Made by a program: the position numbers and the translations under genes. Under the pieces are notes generated by a model. The model did not search any database. It was not told the origin of the DNA and saw nothing but the letters and a program-made list of their open reading frames with translations. DNA of 64,000 nt from Bog-473 sp963704355 (GTDB lineage: Bacteria; Actinomycetota; Acidimicrobiia; Acidimicrobiales; RAAP-2), in contig OY969891.1 of NCBI GenBank assembly GCA_963704355.1, positions 2,170,001-2,234,000 on the forward strand. Reading direction: 5' to 3'. Shown piece by piece: positions 34,976 to 43,425 of the stretch (its first letter is position 1; each line of letters opens with the position of its first letter).

Positions 34976-35836
34976 TCAGTCCGGCCTGCGAATCCGCAGT
35001 CGGTTGTCTGATAGCGCCACGCTGAAGCGACCTTCGGGAGACATATCGAGCAAGAGGCCACGAAGGTTCTCGATGAAATCGTCCAGGCGATCTCCGAAGA
35101 GGTGAGGTGCGGTTGATGAGGTAGAGAGAACCCAGGCCACGACGTCCCCGACCGAACGCTCCAGGACTCGGTTGTCCGGGACGATCACGAGTTCTTCGGG
35201 AGCGAACCCGGCGGCCTGGAATACTGCGTCCTCCCCATCGGGCGAGGTGTTCCGGAACCCTTGACCGGCACGGCGGTCGGGACCGAGCCAGCGGCGACGC
35301 AGCTCATCAATGGCGGCCTCGGGGATTGGTGGGTATGGCCCGCTCGGGGGCACCTGGTTCGGCGGGCTGGTGTGCCAAAGGTCGACTTGGACGACGGCGC
35401 CATTGGCATCGAGCATCTCGCGGACAGCCGACGCAACCCGGGCTCGGTCCATCCAGTGGAACGATTGACCGAAGCTGATGACCCGGAAGGTACTGAGGGG
35501 TCCGGGGAGGTCCTCAGCCCGCAGCTGGAGCCAGCTGGCGTTGATGATTCGCTCCTCCGCGGCAGCTCGTTGGGCCTCAGCCAGCATTCCGGAATCTGGG
35601 TCGAGTCCAATGACGTCCTCGAAGAGATGGGCGAATAACAGAGCGACAGTGCCAGGCCCGCAACCGACGTCGAGGAGGCGCCCACGACCATTGAGATGGA
35701 GGTGCTCGGCGAGAGCATCGGCGAGGGCAGGTGCGTATGGCTTGCGACCCTGCCGGTAGTAGCCGGCAGTGCCGTCGAACAGGGTTTGGTCCCAGACCCA
35801 GTCTTCCCAAGGGTGTCGCGTCTGTCCCTCCGCCAT
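34976..35836 (-). CDS. Class I SAM-dependent methyltransferase
   Basis: 286 residues from ATG 35836. SAM-binding motif I is LLDVGCGPGTVALL (about 54-67), followed by an acidic VIGLDPDSGML (motif II). SFGQSFHWMDR is the catalytic-side segment seen in the UbiE/Coq5-like and methyltransf_11 families. Substrate unknown. It is divergent from a secreted protein gene 31 bases away. Confidence 0.92.
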   Translation of the reverse strand: MAEGQTRHPWEDWVWDQTLFDGTAGYYRQGRKPYAPALADALAEHLHLNGRGRLLDVGCGPGTVALLFAHLFEDVIGLDPDSGMLAEAQRAAAEERIINASWLQLRAEDLPGPLSTFRVISFGQSFHWMDRARVASAVREMLDANGAVVQVDLWHTSPPNQVPPSGPYPPIPEAAIDELRRRWLGPDRRAGQGFRNTSPDGEDAVFQAAGFAPEELVIVPDNRVLERSVGDVVAWVLSTSSTAPHLFGDRLDDFIENLRGLLLDMSPEGRFSVALSDNRLRIRRPD

Positions 35837-35867
35837 GTGTTCAGTGTGGCAGGCTTAAATCTGCCGA

Positions 35868-36374
35868 GTGAGGTCTTGGATTCCATGGTCCTTACTCGTT
35901 GTTCTCACGGCCCTCGCGGCAGTCAGCGCCGTCGTTGGGGCGACGACTGAGCGTGGTGAGCCAACACACCGAGACGGCCTGAGCCCCCCGTACACTCCGG
36001 CCGGGACCCTGAAGACCATCCCACAAAGCGGGCCGACGACTCTCCCGGCCCAGGCCGGTTACCGGGGCACCGAGAACTTCTGCGCTGTCGCGCCTCTGAC
36101 TGGAACCATCCACTACGACGGGACGAGCGGGGAGCTCAAAGGCGTTCTCACGGTGAACGTCGGCGGTCTGCCTCCAGCGGACGAAGTGTTCGTCAACTGG
36201 TCGAACAACTACGTTCGAGCGCCTGTCATTGCCGGCTTTCGGACCGACTCAAGCGGGAACGCCATTCGTTCCTCCGTGGACGTTGGCCGACTGGCCGAGG
36301 TGAGAGGCGTGGAAATCGTTCTCTCTGCTGCGAGTGTCCCCAACCCGGCCTTGGGCCGCCTGGCACCCTGCTAA
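35868..36374 (+). CDS. Hypothetical secreted protein
   Basis: 168 residues starting GTG 35868 (MRSWIPWSLLVVLTALAAV). An N-terminal signal peptide or anchor covers about residues 6-25. Mature part contains a YRGTENFCAVAPLTGTIHYDG stretch with one cysteine and a final Cys at the C-terminus, so one disulfide is possible. No known domain is recognised. Divergent from the methyltransferase. Confidence 0.6.
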   Translation: MRSWIPWSLLVVLTALAAVSAVVGATTERGEPTHRDGLSPPYTPAGTLKTIPQSGPTTLPAQAGYRGTENFCAVAPLTGTIHYDGTSGELKGVLTVNVGGLPPADEVFVNWSNNYVRAPVIAGFRTDSSGNAIRSSVDVGRLAEVRGVEIVLSAASVPNPALGRLAPC

Positions 36375-36545
36375 CGAAGCTGGGCATCATTCGCCCCATC
36401 GGCTGGTCTCGAAGTGCCACGTGGAGTGCCCCCGTTCGGTTCGATGGCACACCTTGGCGTGCCGGCAGCGCCCTTGCGTCTCTGAACTCGGGCATGAAGC
36501 ATGAGATTCCCGAACCACTGCCGTCGAGAAAAGGCCAGTCGATGC

Positions 36546-37508
36546 ATGCTGCCGTTGTCCGCCAGTTCGACCGTCCCCCCCCGATACGAATATTTTGCCC
36601 CGCCCGTCCCAGCAGACGAACACGAGGAACTGATCGACGTGCTGGCATCCGGCCTACGCCCGCGAGCCCGCTCACAGGCGAACGGATCTCACTACACCTC
36701 TACCGACCAGCTACCGCTCATTCCTGGAATCGACGGCGTTGGTCGCCGCTTTGACGGTTCGCTCGTGTATTTCATCCTGCCTGACACCGTTTATGGAGCG
36801 ATGGCCGAGCACACCGTCATTGACGCATGCCGCAGCATCCCTCTCCCGTCCGGTGCAGACCCGATCCTGCTGGCTGCAGCAATGAATCCCGGTATGTCCT
36901 CGTGGGTCGCGCTACACCAGAGGATCACGTTCACGCCCGGGCAGTCGGTCTTGATCCTCGGTGCCACCGGCTCGGCCGGGCAGCTCGCCGTTCAGATCGC
37001 GAAGCACCTGGGGGCCAACGCCGTCTGTGCTGCTGGACGGGGAGCGGGCAAGCTCGCCGCACTGGCTGGCCTCGGTGCTGATGACACCATCGATCTCGCC
37101 GCCGCCCCCGACAAGGTCGCACGCGACTTGGCGGTCAAGGCAGCAGAGGTTGATGTGGTTCTCGACTACCTCTGGGGCAAACCTGCCGAATCAGCGATTC
37201 TGCCCTTGCTCACTGGGCGCGAAGATCGGAGCAGACTGATCTCGTGGGTCCAGATCGGAGCCATTGCCGGGGCAAACATCAACCTTCCGTCCGCTGTTCT
37301 GCGCCAGGCAAACATTCAGTTTCTCGGCAGCGGGCAAGCGTCAGTCAGTACGCCCGGAATCCTTGGCGCGCTCCCAGAGCTTGCCGCGAAAATCGGAAAG
37401 GGGTCCTTCTCGATCGATGCCGTTGCCCAGCCACTGGTCGACGTCGAGCGGATCTGGAGTGCTCCAGGAGGAACAACGGAGCGAATCGTGGTGATACCCC
37501 AACGCTGA
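36546..37508 (+). CDS. Zinc-independent alcohol dehydrogenase / NADPH:quinone oxidoreductase-like protein, N-terminus frameshifted
   Basis: MDR-superfamily reductase of about 320 residues. The Rossmann segment SVLILGATGSAGQLAVQIAK lies around residue 133, and LIPGIDGVGRRFDG in the N-terminal half. Relatives start MHAAVVRQF; that sequence is present from ATG 36542, but the run of eight C at 36575-36582 puts it out of frame with the rest, where seven would restore it. Translation from ATG 36546 gives an intact but altered N-terminus. The C8 run could be a sequencing error, a real mutation, or a slippage-prone tract. Confidence 0.75.
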   Translation: MLPLSASSTVPPRYEYFAPPVPADEHEELIDVLASGLRPRARSQANGSHYTSTDQLPLIPGIDGVGRRFDGSLVYFILPDTVYGAMAEHTVIDACRSIPLPSGADPILLAAAMNPGMSSWVALHQRITFTPGQSVLILGATGSAGQLAVQIAKHLGANAVCAAGRGAGKLAALAGLGADDTIDLAAAPDKVARDLAVKAAEVDVVLDYLWGKPAESAILPLLTGREDRSRLISWVQIGAIAGANINLPSAVLRQANIQFLGSGQASVSTPGILGALPELAAKIGKGSFSIDAVAQPLVDVERIWSAPGGTTERIVVIPQR

Positions 37509-37624
37509 ACCCATCGACTTGGCCGCCATTGGATACGTATCGGCGTATGTCCCGGTACGGGTCGGAGCGCCGCTTCACCGATGGTGATCCAGGTTGGAGA
37601 GTCGCGCGCATCTACGATGCAGAG

Positions 37625-38077
37625 ATGGCACCGCGCCAACCAGCCGGTCGCCGTGACCGGCGCAGGAGGTTCGGTCTACCAAACCTCGGGTGGATCTTGG
37701 TCGGTGCGAGTGTTCTTGCGGCCTGCAGTAGCACTCAGGCCCCAATCGACTCGTCAAACCACGGATCGACTCCGTTGGCGCTGGCTCAGTCCTGGTTCGA
37801 GTCGATCAACAGCAAAGACCTGAGTGCGGCGCAAGGGGACTTTGTGCCCTCAGCTCGATCCATGATGGATTGGGGAGGGGGCGATACCGGTACTTGGTCC
37901 ACCTTCACAAAGCTTCATTGCAAGACCCTGCAAGAGTCTGGACGGAATGCAATCGTCTATTGCTCTTTCAACGAAAGGCCATCTTCCTCCGAGGGAAACC
38001 CCGACTCATTTTGGACGATCTCAATGCAACGCGGCGATTCCGGCCGTTGGCTGATCGACAACTACGGACAGGGCTAG
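37625..38077 (+). CDS. Putative lipoprotein
   Basis: 150 residues from ATG 37625. A basic n-region (RRDRRRRFG), a hydrophobic core and lipobox LAAC (about 33-36) predict a lipid-anchored exported protein. The mature domain (about 110 residues) contains LALAQSWFESINSKDLSAA, a pattern seen in NTF2-like/SnoaL-type domains, but similarity is too weak for a firm call. No neighbours suggest a function. Confidence 0.65.
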   Translation: MAPRQPAGRRDRRRRFGLPNLGWILVGASVLAACSSTQAPIDSSNHGSTPLALAQSWFESINSKDLSAAQGDFVPSARSMMDWGGGDTGTWSTFTKLHCKTLQESGRNAIVYCSFNERPSSSEGNPDSFWTISMQRGDSGRWLIDNYGQG

Positions 38078-38314
38078 GCTCCGTCAAGTAGGTGCCCCTC
38101 TTCGCCGGCCTTCGGCGCTGCTGACCGGCACGCCGGGGATGCAAGTCGGAGTTGGGGTGCGTGATATTGGGGCAGTTGGTTGCCGCGCGGTGACAGCCGG
38201 TGTGTCACTCATGCAGCGATTGTGGCCGAATCCGCGCTCTTGCCGTCCCCCTCGCGGGATATCGCCTACTCGTCGTGCGAGAGGTTGGGCGAGTCGCGGG
38301 CCCTCGCCCAGCAT
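38078..38314. other. Spacer, nothing recognised
   Basis: About 240 bases between convergent genes. The sequence around 38102-38135 can form a weak GC-rich hairpin (GCCGG...CCGGC) that could serve as terminator. No coding sequence is supported. Confidence 0.35.
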
Positions 38315-39283
38315 TTAGAGCTCAAACCGCGCGCCCTCGGCGAGCGCTTCTCGCGTCTCGGCAACGAGCGCGCGGACAATGGCGCCCGCAGGTTCGACGC
38401 GTCGGATGAGGCCTGCGCTCTGACCGCCGACCACGAGAAGTGCTTCTTTGTCGCCGGCCGCGACCGCCTCGTTGAGCTCGGTGAGCACTGGTGCCGGGTC
38501 GACCTCGACCTCGTTTGCTCGCGCCTCCCAGCGCTCGACGAACGCGGTGCGCAAGAGACGTAAGCGTGTTCGGTATCCGAGTGTCCCGGGGTTGGGGTTC
38601 ATCGCGTTGATGAACCCAGCTTGGATCCAATCTTCGGACGGGTGGGTGACCAAGGCCTTCTTCCACCGTTCTCCGACGGGTGACTCGGCGGAGGCGAGAA
38701 AACGACTGCCGAGGTTAACGCCGGCTGCGCCGAGGGTCACGGCGGCGGCGATGCCTCTCCCGTCGGCGATGCCACCCGCAGCGACGACCGGGACCGGCCT
38801 TACCGCGTCGACGACCTGAGGAACCAGGCTCAGGGTGCTCACGGTGCCGCCGTACCCGCCGGCTTCACCGCCTTGGGCGACGATGATGTCGACACCGTGT
38901 TCGACGGCGAGCTGCGCCTGGCGAACGGTCGTGATCTGTTGCATGGCGATGCCGCCAGCATCGTGGACACGGCCGACGAGCTCGATGCCGGCGTCGTCGA
39001 GCGCGAACGAAACGACGGCAGGAGCACGTTCAAGCGTCGCCGCGAACGCATCTGTGTTGAGATCCGGGACGACGTGATTCACCGCGAAGGGACGTTCCGT
39101 CAAGTCACGGAGCTCATCGAGCTCGCGCTGGAGCTGGTCGGTCGGACGGTTCCACGCACCGAGACTGCCGAGCGCGCCTGCGTCGGAGACCGCTGCCGCC
39201 AGCAACGGCGACGTGAAGATGCTCATCCCCGCCTGGATGATCGGAACTTCAATTTCGACCAAGTCACACAACGGCGAACGCAC
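38315..39283 (-). CDS. Nitronate monooxygenase family protein (NMO/FabK-like)
   Basis: 322 residues from GTG 39283 (MRSPLCDLVEIEVPIIQAGM), with GGAAGG about 8 bases upstream. TIM-barrel FMN enzyme of the 2-nitropropane dioxygenase family. FMN-contacting motifs: PIIQAGM near the N-terminus, IVAQGGEAGGYGG (about 150-162) and VVAAGGIADGRGIAAAVTLGA (about 184-204). The likely reaction is oxidation of alkyl nitronates; some relatives act as enoyl reductases. A longer ATG start at 39334 is possible. Confidence 0.88.
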   Translation of the reverse strand: MRSPLCDLVEIEVPIIQAGMSIFTSPLLAAAVSDAGALGSLGAWNRPTDQLQRELDELRDLTERPFAVNHVVPDLNTDAFAATLERAPAVVSFALDDAGIELVGRVHDAGGIAMQQITTVRQAQLAVEHGVDIIVAQGGEAGGYGGTVSTLSLVPQVVDAVRPVPVVAAGGIADGRGIAAAVTLGAAGVNLGSRFLASAESPVGERWKKALVTHPSEDWIQAGFINAMNPNPGTLGYRTRLRLLRTAFVERWEARANEVEVDPAPVLTELNEAVAAGDKEALLVVGGQSAGLIRRVEPAGAIVRALVAETREALAEGARFEL

Positions 39284-39419
39284 CGGCCACCTTCCAATCC
39301 CGACGGTCGTTGCCGCCGATCTCAGATAGATCACCGCGGCAGGCCCGCGATGCGCCAGCAGTATCCCACTGTGGGCGCCCCATAATCCCGCCCACCGGGT
39401 AGCCCGGGTCGCCGAGGTT

Positions 39420-39765
39420 GCGCGCAGCTCCCAGGTGCTCTGACTTCAATCCATCCGTCGTCACCCACGACGGCTTCGACTGACATTCCGGCGGCGCTCG
39501 ACCGCTGCCGCGAAATCCTCCGGGTTCCAGATCGAGAATCAGCGTCTTCCTCCGGGGATGTCATCGGCCCATCCAGTTACCCCGGCGGCCTTGACGGGAG
39601 CGCTGACAGGCACACGCGCTCGCGCAACCCTGGCAAATTCTCGCAACGCGACCGAGGCATCTTCGTAGGGAAGGTGGATCAACGAGGCGCTTGCCCAGAC
39701 GGCGTCGAGAGAGGTGGCGCAAACGGCAATACTCGAACATCGCGCACGATGACAGGCCCATGAGT
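39420..39765 (-). pseudogene. SAM-dependent methyltransferase C-terminal remnant
   Basis: The minus strand encodes DAVWASASLIHLPYEDASVA followed by LREFARVARARVPVSAPVKA and GVTGWADDIPGGRR. After a frame change it continues RRFSIWNPEDFAAAVERR, and after another, MSVEAVVGDDGWIEVRAPGS. This is the second half of a methyltransf_11-type enzyme; motif I and the first half are absent. A truncated, frameshifted remnant near an intact nitronate monooxygenase. Confidence 0.7.
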
Positions 39766-39810
39766 GGACGAAATGCTTGATTTATGTCAACCCTGATACC
39801 CCTGTGGGGA

Positions 39811-40419
39811 TTACGCGGATGCGCTCAAGACCACAACGTCCACTGGCGCGTCACGGCCACGTATCACTATCCGATCCGGGCGGCCCCCCGGATACTCCGC
39901 CTCAATCAGCGGGTAAAGCGAAGCTGTAAGCACAACCTCGCCTGGTGACGCGTGAGCTTGAAGGCGAGCACCAACATTGACGGCGTCACCCAGCGCGGTG
40001 AAGTCCAATACGCTCCCGGATCCCACATTGCCGACGAAAGCAATACCAGCGTTGGCAGCGACACCGAGGGGAAGTTCGACGACCTCTGACGCCAGTTCGA
40101 GAGCGGCAATCGCTGCCTTGCGTCGATATTCGGGGCCAGCGACACCCTGGATGAAGAGACCCATTAGTTCGTCGCCAATCAGCTTGTCCACAATCCCTTC
40201 ATTGTGAATCAGCACCTTCGTTGCTGTGGCATAGAACTCGTTCAGCCGCTCGGCGAACGTAGTGGCGTCCGACTGTTCACCCAGGGCTGTCGAAGCTCGC
40301 ACGTCGGCGAACACAACTGCGATGTCGATCTCGATGCCTCCGGTCGGCAGACGATCGAAGCAGAACTGACAGATGTTCGGGTTCTTACGGGAGGGCTTGT
40401 GCCCGAACAGGCCCACCAT
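39811..40419 (-). CDS. Class III adenylate cyclase, N-terminal frameshift
   Basis: 202 intact residues from ATG 40419 cover the whole cyclase homology domain. Metal-binding aspartates D39 (VVFADVRAST) and D83 (KLIGDELMGLF), adenine-selecting K79, an ALGDAVNVGARLQ block with N and R for the transition state, and an ASPGEVV end are all seen. Upstream, MAKQVDWERLLVKGHEPLKV (from GTG 40559) and RCKLCLNPFGGVGGK are in different frames, the shift lying near 40463; a single lost base explains it. The normal protein would be about 249 residues with a CxxC pair (CKLC, CQFC) that may bind zinc. Catalytic domain may still be made. Confidence 0.75.
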   Translation of the reverse strand: MVGLFGHKPSRKNPNICQFCFDRLPTGGIEIDIAVVFADVRASTALGEQSDATTFAERLNEFYATATKVLIHNEGIVDKLIGDELMGLFIQGVAGPEYRRKAAIAALELASEVVELPLGVAANAGIAFVGNVGSGSVLDFTALGDAVNVGARLQAHASPGEVVLTASLYPLIEAEYPGGRPDRIVIRGRDAPVDVVVLSASA

Positions 40420-40684
40420 TTTGCCGCCTACGCCGCCAAAGGGGTTCAGGCAAAGCTTGCAGCGGGACTGCTAGGAAGCCAACGAAAGATCCGTTGCGCA
40501 ACCTTCAGGGGTTCGTGACCCTTGACAAGTAGACGTTCCCAATCGACCTGTTTCGCCACTCCCAAAATTATGGCTCTTCAGCATCCAAACCACCAGGGTC
40601 GAGGGCATCGTCCTCACAACGAGCCGTGGGCAGGTCCAAGCCTGCCCCGGCACGCCATCGCATTGGTTGGTGCCGTATCCCGGA

Positions 40685-41302
40685 CTACAGCCCGGCCAAT
40701 CCCGGCCCTTCGAGACACGGGAGAACCTGGCGTCGGTTCGCCACCAGGAGCACGAGGTCTATCGCCTTTCCTCTCACTTCCGGTCCACTTCCCTTGTTCC
40801 AATCGAGGTCTGTCGCCACCAAGCGGCGACCCTGTTGAGGTTCGGCATGGACGAGCATTCGACCTCTCCGGCAATAGGCGTCCAGGACAGGTGCCGCGTC
40901 GGCTGGCGGCGCATCCACATCGAGGCCGAGTGGCCGGAAGGCGTCAGCGCTGTGCACGAGGACATCACCCAATCCCATCGCCTCGGGGAATCCGGGGAGA
41001 CGGAATCCGCCCTCGGCCGCCGTGCGGAGACGATCAGCCAGCTCCGCGACGGGAACGTCACCGAGTTGCTTGGCCGCGTTGCTCACCGCTCGATCCGGTC
41101 GTAGTCCGCCTCGAAGGAGGACGCGTGTCAATGACAGAGGCGTCATCTCAGCACCTCGCACGAGGTGTGCGAGCACGTCGCGCACTCGCCAACCCGTGCA
41201 CCAGGACGCGGTGATCCACGCCGTCTCGTCGAGCGATTCAACCCGGTTGGCGAACTGGCGACGCAGGCGAGCGACCTCTTGCGGTACATCCACAGTCTCC
41301 AC
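40685..41302 (-). CDS. Maleylpyruvate isomerase N-terminal domain / DinB-like protein
   Basis: About 205 residues from GTG 41302 (VETVDVPQEVARLRRQF); ATG 41350 is an alternative. The segment SWCTGWRVRDVLAHLVRGAE (about 34-53) is the hallmark of the mycothiol-dependent maleylpyruvate isomerase / TIGR03083 family, a DinB-like four-helix bundle with metal-binding histidines. Further GLGDVLVHSADAFRPLGL fits the second conserved helix. Thiol-dependent enzymes of this kind are common in actinobacteria; substrate unknown. Confidence 0.85.
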   Translation of the reverse strand: METVDVPQEVARLRRQFANRVESLDETAWITASWCTGWRVRDVLAHLVRGAEMTPLSLTRVLLRGGLRPDRAVSNAAKQLGDVPVAELADRLRTAAEGGFRLPGFPEAMGLGDVLVHSADAFRPLGLDVDAPPADAAPVLDAYCRRGRMLVHAEPQQGRRLVATDLDWNKGSGPEVRGKAIDLVLLVANRRQVLPCLEGPGLAGL

Positions 41303-41457
41303 GACCTTTAAGTCTTGCAGACCGTTGTTTACGCCGATCCAGCCGGCCATCCGTCCTGCTGGGTGGAAGCGGGAATGAGAGGTGGGGTTCGAGGTGCCCT
41401 TGTCTCCGAAGCACGGTCGGCCTGTAGACGCCACAAGGGAATTACTAGGGTGAAGCC

Positions 41458-42063
41458 GTGGTGTTTGGTGACTACCGTGACCTCTTCGTCGTCATCGCAA
41501 CATCCTCCGCCACACTCATTGGCCTACTTTTTGTTGCCATTTCTGTCTCTAAGAGTCGATCTCAGGCTCGTTCGCAAGTAGTGCGTGAGTTCAGGGCCGC
41601 TGCTGCGCTGTTGGCTTTCACGAATCCGTTCACCGTTTCGCTCTTCGGACTAGTGCCTGGAACGAACATCGGGTATCCCGCGGCGATCGTGGGAGTAATT
41701 GGAGTCATGTTTGCGGCTGCCGGCGCCCGCGCAACGGTGGCGCTCCCTTCTCGGTTACAACATCGCCGACCGCAGGCGACGCTGATTGTTGCTTTGTTCA
41801 TTGTCTTCGGAATTCAGATCGTGTACGGAATCAAGCTCATCATCGACCCACATCAAGGCGGAGCGTTGGCGACGATTGGATATGTGCTCATTGCGTCCCT
41901 GCTGATCGGGATCGGAAGAGCATGGGAACTTGTTGGCGACTGGGACACCGGACTCTTCGCATCAATCGGCCTTTTGGTCGGCCACCATCACGAGCCACAG
42001 GACGACGTACCCGAGGCTTCAGATTCGCAGGAACGGGCCGAATCGGCCGGCGAGCAAGAATAG
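41458..42063 (+). CDS. Hypothetical integral membrane protein
   Basis: 201 residues starting GTG 41458, with AGGGTGAAG upstream. Six hydrophobic segments: about 8-30, 48-66, 72-90, 106-126, 134-154, and a weaker one near 165. N-terminal VIATSSATLIGLLFVAISVS and a hydrophilic, acidic C-terminal tail (residues 175-201) are seen. No recognised family. Divergent from the DinB-like gene. Confidence 0.65.
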   Translation: MVFGDYRDLFVVIATSSATLIGLLFVAISVSKSRSQARSQVVREFRAAAALLAFTNPFTVSLFGLVPGTNIGYPAAIVGVIGVMFAAAGARATVALPSRLQHRRPQATLIVALFIVFGIQIVYGIKLIIDPHQGGALATIGYVLIASLLIGIGRAWELVGDWDTGLFASIGLLVGHHHEPQDDVPEASDSQERAESAGEQE

Positions 42064-42235
42064 TCGCAGGGATTCTGTGATACCTACGACGGGACCGTGA
42101 GACCGACCCTTTCTTTCGTCGTGCGGAGTGCCCCTTACCGCAGCCTGCGGCCGCAACCAAACACCGTGACCACTCCGGCTGGGATGGGCCGCAGTCTGCG
42201 GGGGTGACCTCGACGGAGAGCGACGGGCCGGTGCC

Positions 42236-42254
42236 GGGGCGGCAAAGCCGCCCC
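42236..42254. repeat. Conserved hairpin upstream of an uncharacterised family gene (copy B)
   Basis: GGGGCGGC-AAA-GCCGCCCC: a perfect 8-bp stem with an AAA loop, 96 bases before ATG 42351. It matches the hairpin at 29801-29819 that precedes the homologous gene; the shared core is GGCAAAGCC. Confidence 0.65.
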
Positions 42255-42350
42255 TGATGGGACCGGCGGAGCTGCCAAGACGCGGACCTTGTGCGGGCCG
42301 GCGACCAAAGGTGCACACTCGCTGGCGACGCACCAGCAAGGAGGTCCGCC

Positions 42351-43383
42351 ATGGACACCTTCGAGGACATTCACCGCCGCCACATCACCGGCAGCCTCGC
42401 CATGTTCGACCGGATGATCTTCAAGGGTCACCTCTCGCACCTGTTCAAGCCCGACGCCGTGCGCGCCCTCCTGTGGGCCCAGGGTTATCCGATCACCAAC
42501 TTCACCGAGTACGCCAAGGCCACGACGAACCGCATCGCCAACAACGTCGACCGCCTCGCCGCCGAGTCGGGACGCCCTCGGATCTCCTTCGACCACGTGA
42601 AGACCCGCAACCGCGTCCAGATGAAAGACGACCTGGCCAAGTCCGTCGCCCAAGATGACGGCATCACCGAGGGGATCGTCTGCTTCATCAGCGCAGTGGA
42701 GCCCTGCATGAGCTTCCAGGTCCGCAAGAGCCACGAGACCCATCGCATCGAGGTGACGCGGCGCGAGCGCAAGTGCCTGCACCACTACATGTACCTGATC
42801 GACCCCGAGTTCGGCTTCATGCACGTGCGCATCCAGGGCTGGATCCCCTACGAGGTCCAGATCTACATCAACGGCCGGGAGTGGCTGGCCCGCCAACTCG
42901 ACAAGGCCGGCGTCGGCTACGTGCGTTATGAGAACTCGCTGTTGGCCATCGACGACCTCGAGCGCGCCGCGAAGCTGTGCGATCGCTTCGCGCATCGGAC
43001 CTGGCCCCGGGTGCTCAACGCCTTCGCCCGACGCCTCAACCCGCTCATGGGCTCCATCGCCCACGCCGGATTCGGCGGCTACTACTGGGTCCTCGACCAG
43101 GCCGAGATCGCCACCGACGTCATGTTCAAGTCGCGCTCCGAGCTCCTGGCCGTTTGGCCCGACCTGGTCCGCCATGCCGCCTTGAACATGTCCGCCGAAG
43201 ACGTACTCGGCTTCTTGGGCCGCAAGCTCCACCCGAGCCTCGTCGCCGCCCAGGTGGTCACCGACACCAAGCGCCGGCCCCAGGGCTGGCGGGTCCGCCA
43301 CCGCGTGGCGGGCAACTGGGTCAAGGTCTACGACAAGGTCTCGGTGCTGCGCGTCGAGACCACCATCAACAATCCGCGCAAAG
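42351..43383 (+). pseudogene. Uncharacterised family gene, 5' part (interrupted by a recombinase element)
   Basis: From ATG 42351 (MDTFEDIHRRHITGSLAMFD), 344 residues preserve the family order: FDRMIFKGHLSHLF, a YMYLIDPEFGFMHVRIQGW block, YINGREWLARQL, GYYWVLDQAEIATDVMF and VLRVETTINNPR. The reading frame then runs into the inserted element. The 3' part resumes at 46284. It is a diverged paralogue of the intact 29841 gene, and carries the same type of upstream hairpin. The Shine-Dalgarno AAGGAGG lies 7 bases before the ATG. Function unknown; no nuclease or recombinase motif is evident. Confidence 0.8.
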
Positions 43384-43394
43384 CGCACACGTTC
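43384..43394 (+). repeat. Left terminal inverted repeat of the recombinase element
   Basis: CGCACACGTTC, inverse of 46262-46272. It is part of an imperfect 24-base palindrome (GCACAC ... GTGTGC, 43385-43408) that looks like a pair of recombinase-binding arms around a short spacer. Confidence 0.65.
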
Positions 43395-43409
43395 GTCCGA
43401 AGGTGTGCA

Positions 43410-43423
43410 AGGTGGCACCTAAC
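43410..43423. repeat. Subterminal direct repeat, left copy
   Basis: AGGTGGCACCTAAC, identical to 46168-46181. It ends just before the stop codon of the second recombinase gene. Near-palindromic (AGGTGGCACCT), so it could bind a dimer. Confidence 0.7.
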
Positions 43424-43425
43424 GT

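Noticed and set aside
38084..38314. Minus-strand frame of 76 codons
   Set aside because: No motif, and it lies in the 3' spacer of convergent genes.
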